The notes: a model not told the origin generated them from the letters alone. Shown: positions 8,501 through 17,225, counted from the first letter of the stretch. The stretch: 64,000 nucleotides of DNA from Chondrinema litorale (GCF_026250525.1 NZ_CP111054.1:124001-188000), one strand, 5' to 3'. Translations and numbers: made by a program.

Positions 8501-9865
8501 ATGACTAACTTTTTTATTTACCTGCTTGAAACCAGCATTTGCACAAGCATCTTATATTTCCTGTACATTAGTTTTTTTCGCAACCTCACACATTTTCAGT
8601 GGAACAGATTTTACCTAACAGGTATCTTGTTTATTGGTTTAATTATTCCGCTAGTCGATTTGCCAGTTACAGAAGGTGGCAAACTGCTAGAAATTGACAT
8701 GGACCTTGCGCACTATTTTCCCGAAGAGGAGAATTTTAGCGATATCTGGGTGCACTCACAGGAAAATGTAATTCCACAACAAAATGATAAAAGCTTTTCT
8801 ATCTGGCAATTGGTAATATTTGCCTATTTAATTGGCTTTTTGTTTAGCCTTTTAAAACTACTAATCGCTTTTGCACAGATATATCAACTGATAAAAGAAA
8901 ATCCTAAAGAGAAAAAAGAGGGATATGTGCATGTAAAAGTGCTTAAAAATATAGCTCCTTGTTCTTTTGGAAAATGGGTGTTTCTGAGTGAACATTTAGA
9001 AAACAAACATGCAATTCTCCAGCACGAATTAGCGCACATTCGTGACAGACATACTGCAGATGTTATTTTACTGGAAGTGTATACCGTTTTTTTCTGGTTC
9101 AATCCTGTTACTTACTTCATTAAAAAATCGATTAACCAAGTTCACGAGTTTATTGCAGATAACAACACTGCAAATTCAGACAAGCGTACCTATGCCGAAT
9201 TGATCCTTCAGCAGTCTGTGAGCAAGTCTTCTAAACTCTATTTGGTAAACTCGTTTGCATTTTTACCCATTAAAAAAAGAATACTTATGTTATCAAAAGA
9301 GAAATCATCTGCATTATCAAAAATCAGATTTGTGTTGATTGTACCAGTAGTTTTTTTACTTATTTCTGCATTTTCATCATCATTTACACCACAAAATACT
9401 TTAACACCAGAGGTTGTCTCTGTAGTAACTACTTTTGTTCCTGAGGTGGAAAAGGCCATTACTTTTGACATGCCTATAACTACTAAAGAATCTTCTATAA
9501 GTTCTCGATATGGCATGAGAATGAATCCGATTCTAAAAAAAGAGCAGTTTCATAGAGGTATAGATTTTAAAGCATCGCTAGGAACAGATATTTATGCGGC
9601 GGCTGGTGGTACAATCATTCTGGCTGAACTTTCGGATAAACTTTATGGAAACCAAATAAAAATAAGACACAGCGATGGTACCATAACCGGTTACTCACAC
9701 ATGAATGATTTAGAAGTGGAAAAAGGTGATACAGTAAAGAAAGGCGAAAAAATTGGAACCGTAGGAAATACAGGTTTATCAACAGGACCACACTTGCACT
9801 TTGAGATTATCCAAAATGGCAAAAGCGTAAATCCAGAAGATTTGATTCCAGCACTTAAAAAGTAA
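8501..9865 (+). CDS. M56 (BlaR1-like) membrane metallopeptidase fused to an M23 (LytM-type) endopeptidase domain
   Basis: 454 residues. N-terminal part: BlaR-like transmembrane helices (about 5-25, 34-52, 105-128) and the zinc protease motif HELAH at 175-179, followed by NQVHEFIADN, typical of peptidase M56. A fourth helix (about 275-292) leads to an extracytoplasmic M23 domain (about 325-454) with ligands H351 and D355 (HRGIDFKA) and H431/H433 (HLHFE). The M23 domain therefore sits where BlaR1 carries its penicillin-binding sensor. M23 domains cut peptidoglycan cross-links. Whether this one cuts or only senses wall fragments is open, but its metal ligands are all present. An internal ATG at 9287 (residue 263) could yield a free M23 form. 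Second gene of a four-gene operon. Confidence 0.9.
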   Translation: MTNFFIYLLETSICTSILYFLYISFFRNLTHFQWNRFYLTGILFIGLIIPLVDLPVTEGGKLLEIDMDLAHYFPEEENFSDIWVHSQENVIPQQNDKSFSIWQLVIFAYLIGFLFSLLKLLIAFAQIYQLIKENPKEKKEGYVHVKVLKNIAPCSFGKWVFLSEHLENKHAILQHELAHIRDRHTADVILLEVYTVFFWFNPVTYFIKKSINQVHEFIADNNTANSDKRTYAELILQQSVSKSSKLYLVNSFAFLPIKKRILMLSKEKSSALSKIRFVLIVPVVFLLISAFSSSFTPQNTLTPEVVSVVTTFVPEVEKAITFDMPITTKESSISSRYGMRMNPILKKEQFHRGIDFKASLGTDIYAAAGGTIILAELSDKLYGNQIKIRHSDGTITGYSHMNDLEVEKGDTVKKGEKIGTVGNTGLSTGPHLHFEIIQNGKSVNPEDLIPALKK

Positions 9866-9871
9866 AGTTGT

Positions 9872-10438
9872 ATGTTATCAAAAAAGAAATCTTCTGCAAT
9901 ATCTAAATTCAGATTTGTATTGATGCTGCCTGTTGTTTTTTTGCTTACTGCTGCCTTTTCAGTATCTTATGATAATCAAGCTTCATTGCAAAACCGTGTT
10001 ATTAGAACTATTGCTCCTGTATTTGAAGAGGTGAATTATATTATTCCGATATTAAACCCTGATGGAAAAATTGGTTCTGGTTTTGGTATGCGCTTTCATC
10101 CCATTCTAAAAATTACTAGAATGCATAGTGGCATTGATTTTAGGGTGCCAGAAGGTACAGATATTATTGCTGCCGCTGATGGTGAAGTAATCGTTTCTCA
10201 AAGTTCTGATAGGGGATATGGTAACCACGTTAAACTCAAACATCCAGATGGAACCATTACCCTATATGCGCATCTAAGAGATATAAATGTAAAAAAAGGA
10301 AGCCAAATTAAGCAAGGCGAAAAGATTGGAACAGTGGGTAATACTGGCTTATCGCTCAGCGCACATTTGCACTTTGAGGTTATCCAAAATGGAAAGAAAA
10401 TAAATCCTCAAGATTTGATTCCAGAACTCAAAAAATAA
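9872..10438 (+). CDS. M23 family metallopeptidase with N-terminal membrane anchor (duplicate of the preceding fusion's C-terminal half)
   Basis: 188 residues. It opens with MLSKKKSSAISKFRFVLMLP, nearly the same as the internal segment of the preceding gene that starts at its residue 263 (MLSKEKSSALSKIRFVLIVP). A membrane helix or uncleaved signal (about 14-32) is followed by a complete M23 domain with H85/D89 (HSGIDFR) and HLHFE at about 165-169. It would act on peptidoglycan in the periplasm. Spacing of 6 bases on each side puts it firmly in the operon. It lacks any M56 part, so it most likely arose by partial tandem duplication. Confidence 0.9.
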   Translation: MLSKKKSSAISKFRFVLMLPVVFLLTAAFSVSYDNQASLQNRVIRTIAPVFEEVNYIIPILNPDGKIGSGFGMRFHPILKITRMHSGIDFRVPEGTDIIAAADGEVIVSQSSDRGYGNHVKLKHPDGTITLYAHLRDINVKKGSQIKQGEKIGTVGNTGLSLSAHLHFEVIQNGKKINPQDLIPELKK

Positions 10439-10444
10439 AAATTT

Positions 10445-12199
10445 ATGCACTTACCAGTCCTGTTCGATTTTTTAATAGAAAGCAGCTTGTGTCTTTTTAT
10501 ACTGTACTTGGCATATTGGTGCTTTTTTAGAAATCTTACTCATTTTCATTGGAACAGAATCTATTTGCTGGCTGTGTTATTTCTTTGTTTTCTTTTACCA
10601 GCATTAGATTTCCCAATCGAAAGAGAGCAAACAGGGCTGGAAGTGTATATTCAAGATAAATTTACCATTGCTGATGCGCAATATAACAAAGCGCAAAGTA
10701 ATGATTTAAATCCTAGTGTCATCCATCAAGAAGAAGATAATCAACAAATAGAACCTCAGAAACACTTAAAAGATTCTCCACCGACATCATCTACAAACTG
10801 GTGGTTTTGGTTAGGAATTGTTTATGCTTTGGGAGTGGTCTTTTTTACTTTAAAACTGCTTTTAGCTGCATGGCAATTGATGCGGCTTATTTCAAAAAAT
10901 CCGAAAGAGAAAAGGCTGGGTTTTACACTGGTAATTATACCAGAACACTTAAGCTGTTTTTCTTTTTTCAATTGGATATTTACGCCGGAATATTTGAAAA
11001 ATGAACATAGAATTTTAGCACACGAATTAATCCATGTAAGGCGAAAACACTCGCTGGATGTCTTATTAGTAGAAATTGCAGCTATTTTCCAGTGGTTTAA
11101 TCCGGCAATTTATCTCTTAAAAAAATCTTTACAACAAGTCCATGAGTATCAGGCAGATGCTGTTGCCTCAGATAATACTCCTAAAAAATACGCTAAACTA
11201 CTCTTAGCAAATGCGATTCACCATTCAAAATTTATGCTTACTAACTCCTTCGCTTTTTTACCTTTAAAAAAAAGAATAGTTATGCTTACAAAGAAAAAAT
11301 CGTCTGGTAATTCCAGATGGAAATATACCCTCTCTCTACCTGTTTTTTTAAGTCTGTTTATGGTATTTTCTTGTACGGATGAAAAAGATATTCTCGAAGA
11401 AGCTTTTTTGAATGGTGCTGGAATTAAATCTGTAAAAGTGATATACGAAGACCAATATGGCGATTCGCCCAACAGAAATGGCAAAGTGATAGATATGATT
11501 CAATTGGGGATAGATGGAAAACTGGTTGAGCCTGAGTTGGAAGTAAATAATTTTTATTCAAAATATCTGATGCGCGAACAAGATGTTTTAGAGTTTGATT
11601 TGAGCCAGAACAAAGAAATTGTTTGGATTCTAGATGATAATGTGGCATTTGGAAATATATTAGCTTTACATTCTGAGCATTTGCCTAGGTATATTTTAAC
11701 TTTTGATGAAGAATGGTTAAGAATGAAAAACTACGCTGGTGGAAAAGCGATTTATAAAAATACAGTTGGCAGTGATAGTAAATTTCAAATTAATGGGGAT
11801 GGACTTCCGACAGAATTAAAAACTTATTCAGGAGATGAAAGATTGTTGGAGAAACAATCATTTCAGTATGGCTCAAATGGCAAATTATCTCAAGCTGATT
11901 TTGAGGTTCATCCACATTTTATAATTGAGGGAAGGGGTAAGCCAATAACTCATACAGACACTTATGCATTCTCTTATAATCCGGAAGATCGAATTGAATA
12001 TTACTACAAAGATAATCTATCAGCCAAGTTAATTTACGATGGTGAAAGAGTAGTAGAGAAGTATCATTATAAAGACGGACATTTAATTAATAGGCTAAAG
12101 TTTGAATATGAAGCAGGTTTTAGAACAAAAGCATTGGCCTATAACAAAGGAAACACACTGGAATATACATTGGATTATCAGTATGAATTCTACAATTGA
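10445..12199 (+). CDS. M56 (BlaR1-like) membrane metallopeptidase with C-terminal beta-rich extracytoplasmic domain
   Basis: 584 residues. M56 part: helices near the N-terminus (SSLCLFILYLAYWCFFRNLT and the following LLAVLFLCFLLPALDF), a third at about 118-140, and zinc motif HELIH at 193-197 with QVHEYQADA further on. The junction after LPLKKRIVMLTKKKSS resembles the other two operon members, with a fourth helix ending in VFSC, like a lipobox although internal. The remaining about 275 residues are beta-rich and end in repeated tyrosine motifs (FQYGSNGKL, FSYNPEDRIEYYYKDN, FEYEAG) resembling YD/RHS-type hairpins. The C-terminal domain may be a second sensor type feeding the same BlaI repressor. 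Its ligand is unknown. An internal ATG at 11282 matches the internal start position in the fusion gene. Confidence 0.87.
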   Translation: MHLPVLFDFLIESSLCLFILYLAYWCFFRNLTHFHWNRIYLLAVLFLCFLLPALDFPIEREQTGLEVYIQDKFTIADAQYNKAQSNDLNPSVIHQEEDNQQIEPQKHLKDSPPTSSTNWWFWLGIVYALGVVFFTLKLLLAAWQLMRLISKNPKEKRLGFTLVIIPEHLSCFSFFNWIFTPEYLKNEHRILAHELIHVRRKHSLDVLLVEIAAIFQWFNPAIYLLKKSLQQVHEYQADAVASDNTPKKYAKLLLANAIHHSKFMLTNSFAFLPLKKRIVMLTKKKSSGNSRWKYTLSLPVFLSLFMVFSCTDEKDILEEAFLNGAGIKSVKVIYEDQYGDSPNRNGKVIDMIQLGIDGKLVEPELEVNNFYSKYLMREQDVLEFDLSQNKEIVWILDDNVAFGNILALHSEHLPRYILTFDEEWLRMKNYAGGKAIYKNTVGSDSKFQINGDGLPTELKTYSGDERLLEKQSFQYGSNGKLSQADFEVHPHFIIEGRGKPITHTDTYAFSYNPEDRIEYYYKDNLSAKLIYDGERVVEKYHYKDGHLINRLKFEYEAGFRTKALAYNKGNTLEYTLDYQYEFYN

Positions 12200-12265
12200 T
12201 ATCCGGTGTATTTTACATATTCATGTAAAATTAATTGTTATAAATTTTAATGGTGAAAAATCACC

Positions 12266-12293
12266 AAAAAGGCAAGTCTCACATGGACTTGCC
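12266..12293. terminator. Bidirectional terminator between the M56 operon and the AraC gene
   Basis: Stem GGCAAGTC/GACTTGCC (12271-12278 and 12286-12293), 7-base loop. A5 on the left gives a T5 run for the minus-strand AraC gene ending at 12307; on the plus strand it is followed by CTTTGTGTTTTC. The two genes converge here. Confidence 0.75.
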
Positions 12294-12306
12294 CTTTGTG
12301 TTTTCA

Positions 12307-13206
12307 TTAAGTCTCTCTAAATGTTTTCGGTGTTTGCGCTGAGTTTTTCTTAAAGAACTTTATAAAGTGAGAAAGCTCTTCGAAACCTAAACACCAAGAT
12401 ATTTCCGATATATTCCAATTGGTATGTTTTAGTAGAATTCTAGCTTCTTGGGCAATTCTATCGGCAATTAATTGAGAAGTAGTTTTGCCAGTTACCTCTT
12501 TTAAAGCCCTGTTTAAGTGATTTACATGTACTGCTAATTGCTCTGCAAACTCAGCGGGTGTGTGTATTTTAATTCTTTGCTCGTTTGACTCTATCGGAAA
12601 TTGCCTTTCGAGCAATTCTGTGAATAGAGAAGATATTCTAGTGGCTGCATTAGAACCTTTGTAAAGTTTAGATGCAGCAGGTTTCATTTTGATAGCACTA
12701 TGAATGATGTCGAAAACAAGCGTGCGCAAAACATCATACTTGTAAGCATATTCAGAAGAGATTTCTTCTAGCATTTTCGTGTAAATGGCGCTAATTCGCT
12801 CCTTTTGTTCGGCATCCAAAGAGAAAATAGGCGTACCTCCCGGCTGAAAAACAGGGTATTCTTTGATGTTGCCAAACTGGCTAAAAAACTCCTCGGTAAA
12901 AATACAGAAAAAGCCTTTTGGGTTTTCTTCTAAGTATTCCCATTTGTAAGGCACTAAAGGGTTCGCAAACAGCAATGCGACTTCATCCACATTAAAAGAT
13001 TTATCTGCATAGTTGATTTTGCTCTTGCTTACAATCAGGCTGATTTTATAATAATCTTTTCGACTATAGGGAATAGCCTTGGCATTATGCCCTGAAAACT
13101 CTTCTAGCCTGAAAACATTAAAATGGCCCATTTCCTTTTTCAGGTTATCTGGAAGCCAGTTTAATTTTGACCTATAAAATTCCTCAATCGTTTGTGCTTT
13201 TTCCAT
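12307..13206 (-). CDS. AraC family transcriptional regulator
   Basis: 299 residues. The N-terminal cupin-like sensing domain (about 20-140) is followed by a C-terminal AraC/XylS double helix-turn-helix (about 195-299) with LAVHVNHLNRALKEVTGKTT and the signature NISEISWCLGFEELSHFIKF. It lies downstream of the two dehydrogenases on the same strand, separated from them by a terminator hairpin, so it probably has its own promoter and may control them. AraC regulators beside short-chain dehydrogenases are common in Bacteroidota. The inducer is not evident. Confidence 0.9.
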   Translation of the reverse strand: MEKAQTIEEFYRSKLNWLPDNLKKEMGHFNVFRLEEFSGHNAKAIPYSRKDYYKISLIVSKSKINYADKSFNVDEVALLFANPLVPYKWEYLEENPKGFFCIFTEEFFSQFGNIKEYPVFQPGGTPIFSLDAEQKERISAIYTKMLEEISSEYAYKYDVLRTLVFDIIHSAIKMKPAASKLYKGSNAATRISSLFTELLERQFPIESNEQRIKIHTPAEFAEQLAVHVNHLNRALKEVTGKTTSQLIADRIAQEARILLKHTNWNISEISWCLGFEELSHFIKFFKKNSAQTPKTFRET

Positions 13207-13278
13207 AATACAAGATTTACAAATTCTGTCTGTTTTCAGTTTCAGTAATTGCCAATTCTCTTAAATAAATGAGAAGAA

Positions 13279-13307
13279 AAGATACCCACAAGTATTGTAG
13301 GTATCTT
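13279..13307 (-). terminator. Terminator downstream of the first short-chain dehydrogenase
   Basis: Stem AAGATACC/GGTATCTT (13279-13286 and 13300-13307) with a 13-base loop. Read on the minus strand it is followed by a T-rich stretch and lies just after the dehydrogenase stop at 13318, separating that transcript from the AraC gene. Confidence 0.65.
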
Positions 13308-13317
13308 ATCAGTTTTA

Positions 13318-14154
13318 TTAATAATCGGTTACATAGCTGGTTGATTTATTTTCTTCTAGTTCCCTTTTTAAAAGGTCTATCTTAGACAGTGCTCTGTTAT
13401 AAGCATCACTACCCATATAAAATCTTACTGGCGGATTCTCACTTTCTGCTAATTGAATAAACACATCGGCAGCTTTGTCTGGGTCGCCATTTTGCTTGCC
13501 ATCCATCGTGAGATATTTTGCATGAGAGTCTCTTACAGTTTGGTAAGCATCAATTTTCTCTTCTGAAAAAACCAAGGATTCTTGAGTGAGAAACTCGGTT
13601 CTAAAAGCACCCGGAGCTACAACAGTTACGTTGATGCCCAAAGATTTTACGTCTTCTGCCAATACTTCAGACAAGCCCATTATAGCGTATTTGGTGGCTG
13701 CATACATCGCCCAGCCACTTGCTGGTGCAAAGCCCGCAATTGAAGAAATATTGATGATATGCCCAGAACCTTGTTTTCTTAAAATAGGTAAGGCATGCTG
13801 CATCACTTTTATCGTGGCGAAAACATTCACGTCAAAACTTTGTGTTATTTCTTCATCACTCAGTTCTTCAACTGTACCACCAATTCCATAACCGGCATTA
13901 TTTACGATTACATCCAAGCTCCCCAGTTTACTATTGGTAGTTTGTATCGCTTCTTTTATTGAATCTGTGTTAGTAAGATCGACTTCTAGTGGCAAAAAAT
14001 TAGCTTCATTAGCACCAATAACAGCCTTTTTTAAGTTCTCGGCTGATCTGGATGTTGCTGCCACTTTATATCCTTCTTTTAATAATTTGTTTACCAACGA
14101 GAGCCCCAAACCTTTAGAGGCTCCCGTGATAAACCATACTTTTTTATTTGTCAT
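13318..14154 (-). CDS. Short-chain dehydrogenase/reductase (classical SDR), paralog 1
   Basis: 278 residues. The Rossmann nucleotide-binding motif TGASKGLG spans about 10-17, NNAG is at 85-88, the catalytic Ser is at about 137, and the YxxxK pair is Y151/K155 (YAATK). Classical SDRs reduce or oxidise carbonyl/hydroxyl groups with NAD(P)H; the substrate is not predictable here. It is close to the second SDR at 14511-15353 (shared GASKGLGL, ELSDEEI, LRKQGSGH and the C-terminal GSDAY motif), so the two are paralogs. They are separated by the Atu4866-like gene in one probable operon. Confidence 0.92.
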   Translation of the reverse strand: MTNKKVWFITGASKGLGLSLVNKLLKEGYKVAATSRSAENLKKAVIGANEANFLPLEVDLTNTDSIKEAIQTTNSKLGSLDVIVNNAGYGIGGTVEELSDEEITQSFDVNVFATIKVMQHALPILRKQGSGHIINISSIAGFAPASGWAMYAATKYAIMGLSEVLAEDVKSLGINVTVVAPGAFRTEFLTQESLVFSEEKIDAYQTVRDSHAKYLTMDGKQNGDPDKAADVFIQLAESENPPVRFYMGSDAYNRALSKIDLLKRELEENKSTSYVTDY

Positions 14155-14187
14155 ATTTAAATTAGCTTTTGATATTTGACGATGGTT

Positions 14188-14454
14188 TTATTGCTGTTCT
14201 TTGTAGAGAATCATTCCGGCATGGTAGAGAATACCATTTTCAAAATTTCCATTTGCCGTAAAGCCCATGTCATCTTTATAGTCGATATGGTTGCCTTTTA
14301 TCTTGTAGCTACCTTGAAACGCATTCTTTCTGTTTCCTCTGTCTTCTGCATAGCGATTGTGGGGTAACAATTTATGTCTGATATAACCATTCTCCGTCAC
14401 CCATATGCCAACATAATCTCTGGTTTCTTCGATAGATTTATTTTGTATATTCAT
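14188..14454 (-). CDS. Atu4866 domain-containing small protein
   Basis: 88 residues, no signal peptide. The pattern GIWVTENGYIRHKLLPHNRY, then a Y(K/R)xxGxHIDYxDDxGFTAxGxF-like stretch and a C-terminal YHAGMILYKE, matches what I know of the Atu4866 family. That family is a small beta-barrel fold of unknown function, often next to short-chain dehydrogenases and AraC regulators. Here it lies between two paralogous SDR genes on the same strand, 33 and 56 bases from its neighbours, so it is probably in the same operon. It may bind the substrate or product of those enzymes; that is only inference from position. Confidence 0.8.
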   Translation of the reverse strand: MNIQNKSIEETRDYVGIWVTENGYIRHKLLPHNRYAEDRGNRKNAFQGSYKIKGNHIDYKDDMGFTANGNFENGILYHAGMILYKEQQ

Positions 14455-14510
14455 TATTTATTACCTTATTTTCTGGTTGAGAAATTTTTATGCTATGTTT
14501 CTTCAACAGT

Positions 14511-15353
14511 TTATCCGGCGAAGTCGGTAGAGAGGGTAAGTTCTTTCCATGTCTCAAGATCTTGCTTGATTACGGCATTTTTCCCTCCAACAACTTCGTA
14601 GGCATCACTGCCTAGAAACAAATGCACTGGTGGATTTTCCACCTCTGAAATTTTAATTATGGCTTCAGCAGCCTTGTCAGGATCACCCAACTGGTTTCCG
14701 TTAATTTCTTCCTCGTGCTTTTTCTGTACTTCTCTGGCATTTTTGTAATCTTCAATCTGATTTAGAGGAGTAGCAACCGCATCTTTATTCAGGAAGTTTG
14801 TGCGGAAATAACCCGGATACACCACTGTCGCATTTATACCAAGTGGTTTAGCTTCTGCAGCAAGACTTTCTGTAAAGCCCACTACAGCAAACTTGGTAGA
14901 AGTATAGCTGCCCCAGCCTGGAAAACTTCCAGTATATCCAGCAATGGATGCAATGTTAAAAATGTGTCCAGAACCTTGTTTGCGCAAATGAGGCATTACA
15001 TTTCTAATGATGTTGAGCGAGCCAAAAACATTAATCTCGTAGTTCTGGCGAATCTCTTTATCGCTCAGTTCTTCTAGTGTACCAATTTGCCCATATCCGG
15101 CATTGTTCACTACAACATCGATTGCGCCAAATGTGCTTACAGTTTCTGAAATGGCATTTTTAATACTCTCTTCGTCTGTGAGACTAACTTCGAGTGCTAG
15201 AAAATCTGACTGTTTACCTACTACATTTTCTAGCTCTTTTTTGTTCCTCGAAGTGGCGGCTACTTTATAGCCTTTGGTCAATAAGGTTTTCACCATGGCG
15301 AGCCCCAGGCCTTTTGAAGCACCTGTGACAAACCAAACATTGTTAGTTTTCAT
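14511..15353 (-). CDS. Short-chain dehydrogenase/reductase (classical SDR), paralog 2
   Basis: 280 residues. TGASKGLG at about 10-17, NNAG at 83-86, Ser at about 136 and Y150/K154 (YTSTK) give a complete classical SDR active site. The C-terminal region keeps the NPPVHLFLGSDAYE motif seen in paralog 1. First gene of the minus-strand group SDR2 - Atu4866 - SDR1. A perfect -7-type box lies upstream at 15377-15384. Substrate unknown. Confidence 0.92.
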   Translation of the reverse strand: MKTNNVWFVTGASKGLGLAMVKTLLTKGYKVAATSRNKKELENVVGKQSDFLALEVSLTDEESIKNAISETVSTFGAIDVVVNNAGYGQIGTLEELSDKEIRQNYEINVFGSLNIIRNVMPHLRKQGSGHIFNIASIAGYTGSFPGWGSYTSTKFAVVGFTESLAAEAKPLGINATVVYPGYFRTNFLNKDAVATPLNQIEDYKNAREVQKKHEEEINGNQLGDPDKAAEAIIKISEVENPPVHLFLGSDAYEVVGGKNAVIKQDLETWKELTLSTDFAG

Positions 15354-15376
15354 GATATAAGTTTTTGATTATATTA

Positions 15377-15384
15377 CAAATGTA
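15377..15384 (-). promoter_or_regulatory. Candidate Bacteroidota -7 promoter element for the SDR operon
   Basis: On the minus strand the sequence reads TACATTTG, a perfect match to TAnnTTTG, 24 bases before the ATG at 15353. I find no convincing -33 TTG element at the expected spacing, so this is tentative. Confidence 0.35.
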
Positions 15385-15567
15385 GCGGGGAATAGAGAGG
15401 TATTAGATACACATTTCAAACCGAATGTTGTATAATTCAAACAATTTTGGATTTTAGCCAAATTGAAAGGACTTAGAGAATAGCCTCCCTGCTTGTTGAA
15501 ATAGCGGTATATCTCTATTTTAATGGAACTGAACAATTGTATGAAACAAACTATTATTTTCTAATTA

Positions 15568-16185
15568 ATGAACAACTTCAAATCCGGATTAAAATCAGGC
15601 AACTATTATCAACTCTTTTTTGATCTCATCATCGTGTTTATTGGCGTTTATGCAGCTTTTGTATTGTCAGACTATCAAGCAGATTGGAAAAAGCAAAAAG
15701 AGACACAACATATTCTAGAATTACTTAAGACAGGAGTTGAGCGATACGAAAGTACTTTTGGTGGTTTTGCTGTTTGGCATGTAAAGCATAACCAAGCTTT
15801 TAGAGACAAACTGGCAAAAAGTGAAATTCCTGAGTTTGGCAATGCCTATTATCCTGCTCCACAATACCCCATAGATGTTATCGATCATGTTTTAACCGAA
15901 GAAAGTTTTAAGGTTTTTCCGGTAGATATTTATGTGCCGCTAGCCGGTTTTTCTAATGCGATACAAAGAATGATGTATGTGGAAGAAAAACTGGTTGAAA
16001 TCTCTGAGCGATACGAGCCGCTACCTTATAAAGAAAACCCCGATTACGAAAGAGTTTTCAGGCAGCAAAGGCAATTGGCCTATCGTTATTGGCAATATTT
16101 AGAGAAGAGAATGAACATTGCCCAAGAACTCGAAAAACGCGCAAAAGAACTCGGAGAGCAATTAAATAAAATAGGCGTGGAGTGA
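15568..16185 (+). CDS. Hypothetical single-pass membrane protein
   Basis: 205 residues. A single N-terminal transmembrane helix (FFDLIIVFIGVYAAFVLSDY, about 18-37) is followed by a charged, mostly helical region ending in a coiled-coil-like stretch (AQELEKRAKELGEQLNKIG). The layout resembles small Bacteroidota proteins with an N-terminal helix and a WKKQKE-type juxtamembrane segment, but I do not recognise a named family. It is divergent from the SDR operon. The stop codon lies within a hairpin at 16181-16216. Confidence 0.75.
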   Translation: MNNFKSGLKSGNYYQLFFDLIIVFIGVYAAFVLSDYQADWKKQKETQHILELLKTGVERYESTFGGFAVWHVKHNQAFRDKLAKSEIPEFGNAYYPAPQYPIDVIDHVLTEESFKVFPVDIYVPLAGFSNAIQRMMYVEEKLVEISERYEPLPYKENPDYERVFRQQRQLAYRYWQYLEKRMNIAQELEKRAKELGEQLNKIGVE

Positions 16186-16216
16186 ATGTGATAACAGTTA
16201 GCATATCGCATTCACT
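16181..16216. terminator. Hairpin between two convergent genes
   Basis: A 12-bp stem with one G-T pair (16181-16192 and 16205-16216, cores AGTGAATG/CATTCACT) overlaps the stop codon at 16183-16185 and lies just before the end of the minus-strand gene at 16227. The T run is weak, but the position suits a shared terminator. Confidence 0.5.
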
Positions 16217-16226
16217 TATCATAGAC

Positions 16227-17078
16227 TTAATTTATAATAATCTTCTTACTGAAAGTTTGATTATCAGTTTTCAATTTTAATATATAGATGCCTTTTGAGT
16301 AATTATCTACATTTAAGTTGATGATACTTGAATTATCTAACTGAATTTCTTCAACTAAAACTCCTTGCACATTAAATATATTAAGCTGAGAGTTAGAGAT
16401 ATTATTAGAATTAATTTCTACTTTAATTGCTTTTTCAGCAGGGTTCGGATAAACTATAATTGTATTTTCTTTTTGCTGTATTTCATCAGTATCTAAAATA
16501 ACATCTGCCAACTTTATATCTATTACAGCATTGCTAATGTCTTGCGATATGTCTGGTTCAATTTCGACTAAATGCCATTGATCGTGCGCAACAGCACGAA
16601 AATAAGTTTCATATTCAGTATCACTAGCAGTAAGACTTACTTCTAAACCATTATGCTGATTTATGGCACTATTATACCAAATAAATACTCTAATTAGATT
16701 TCTTGATTGGTGATATAGAGCAAAGTACGGGTAATAATTTCCATTATAGTATCCGAAATTTACATTAATTAATTCCCAGCCTTCTTCACTGGTATAATCA
16801 CCAGACCTTGCAATAATCTTTATCTCATCTTCTGTATTGGGATCTTTCCAAGGTGGAGCTAAGAAGCAAAGGTTATTACCACCCTCACACAAGTTTGGAA
16901 TACGTGCAACCCAAGTGTTACAATAGAGAGAGTCTTCTTCTGCTATATCCCATTGCCATTCATCTTCTGGTAAAACACTTTCGATACCAACTGTGCTACA
17001 GGTTTTTTGGGAAAATGAATTGAATGTAATAAGAAATAAAATGAAGAGAGGAGATAGTACTTTGACACATTTTTTCAT
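16227..17078 (-). CDS. Secreted protein with type IX secretion (Por_Secre_tail) sorting domain
   Basis: 283 residues. Signal peptide (about 1-23, ending NSFSQ) and a central beta-rich domain with several cysteines (about 25-190). The C-terminal sorting domain (about 205-283) has the hallmarks YPNPAEKAIKVEI, LNIFNVQGVLV, and the ending YSKGIYILKLKT...KKIIIN. Proteins with this tail are exported through the outer membrane by the type IX system and usually attached to the surface or released. The central domain is not one I recognise. The gene sits alone, convergent with the small membrane protein. Confidence 0.88.
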   Translation of the reverse strand: MKKCVKVLSPLFILFLITFNSFSQKTCSTVGIESVLPEDEWQWDIAEEDSLYCNTWVARIPNLCEGGNNLCFLAPPWKDPNTEDEIKIIARSGDYTSEEGWELINVNFGYYNGNYYPYFALYHQSRNLIRVFIWYNSAINQHNGLEVSLTASDTEYETYFRAVAHDQWHLVEIEPDISQDISNAVIDIKLADVILDTDEIQQKENTIIVYPNPAEKAIKVEINSNNISNSQLNIFNVQGVLVEEIQLDNSSIINLNVDNYSKGIYILKLKTDNQTFSKKIIIN

Positions 17079-17181
17079 TGTTGGTTATTTAGTTAACTGA
17101 TTGATTTTTTTTGATAATATCATCAATTTTGGGCTAAAATAACCATAAAATGTTAAATTAAAAGAAGGGTATTGCTTTTAG

Positions 17182-17216
17182 CTACCCTATCCCTAATCAG
17201 GTTAAGGATAGGGTAG
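17182..17216 (-). terminator. Hairpin downstream of the TonB-dependent receptor gene
   Basis: A perfect 11-bp stem CTACCCTATCC/GGATAGGGTAG (17182-17192 and 17206-17216), 13-base loop, 10 bases after the minus-strand stop at 17226. The following T tract is short, so termination strength is uncertain. Confidence 0.6.
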
Positions 17217-17225
17217 AAAACTACT

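Noticed and set aside
8128..12199. Beta-lactam resistance operon
   Set aside because: BlaI and BlaR-like genes are present, but there is no beta-lactamase or penicillin-binding domain, so resistance is not supported.
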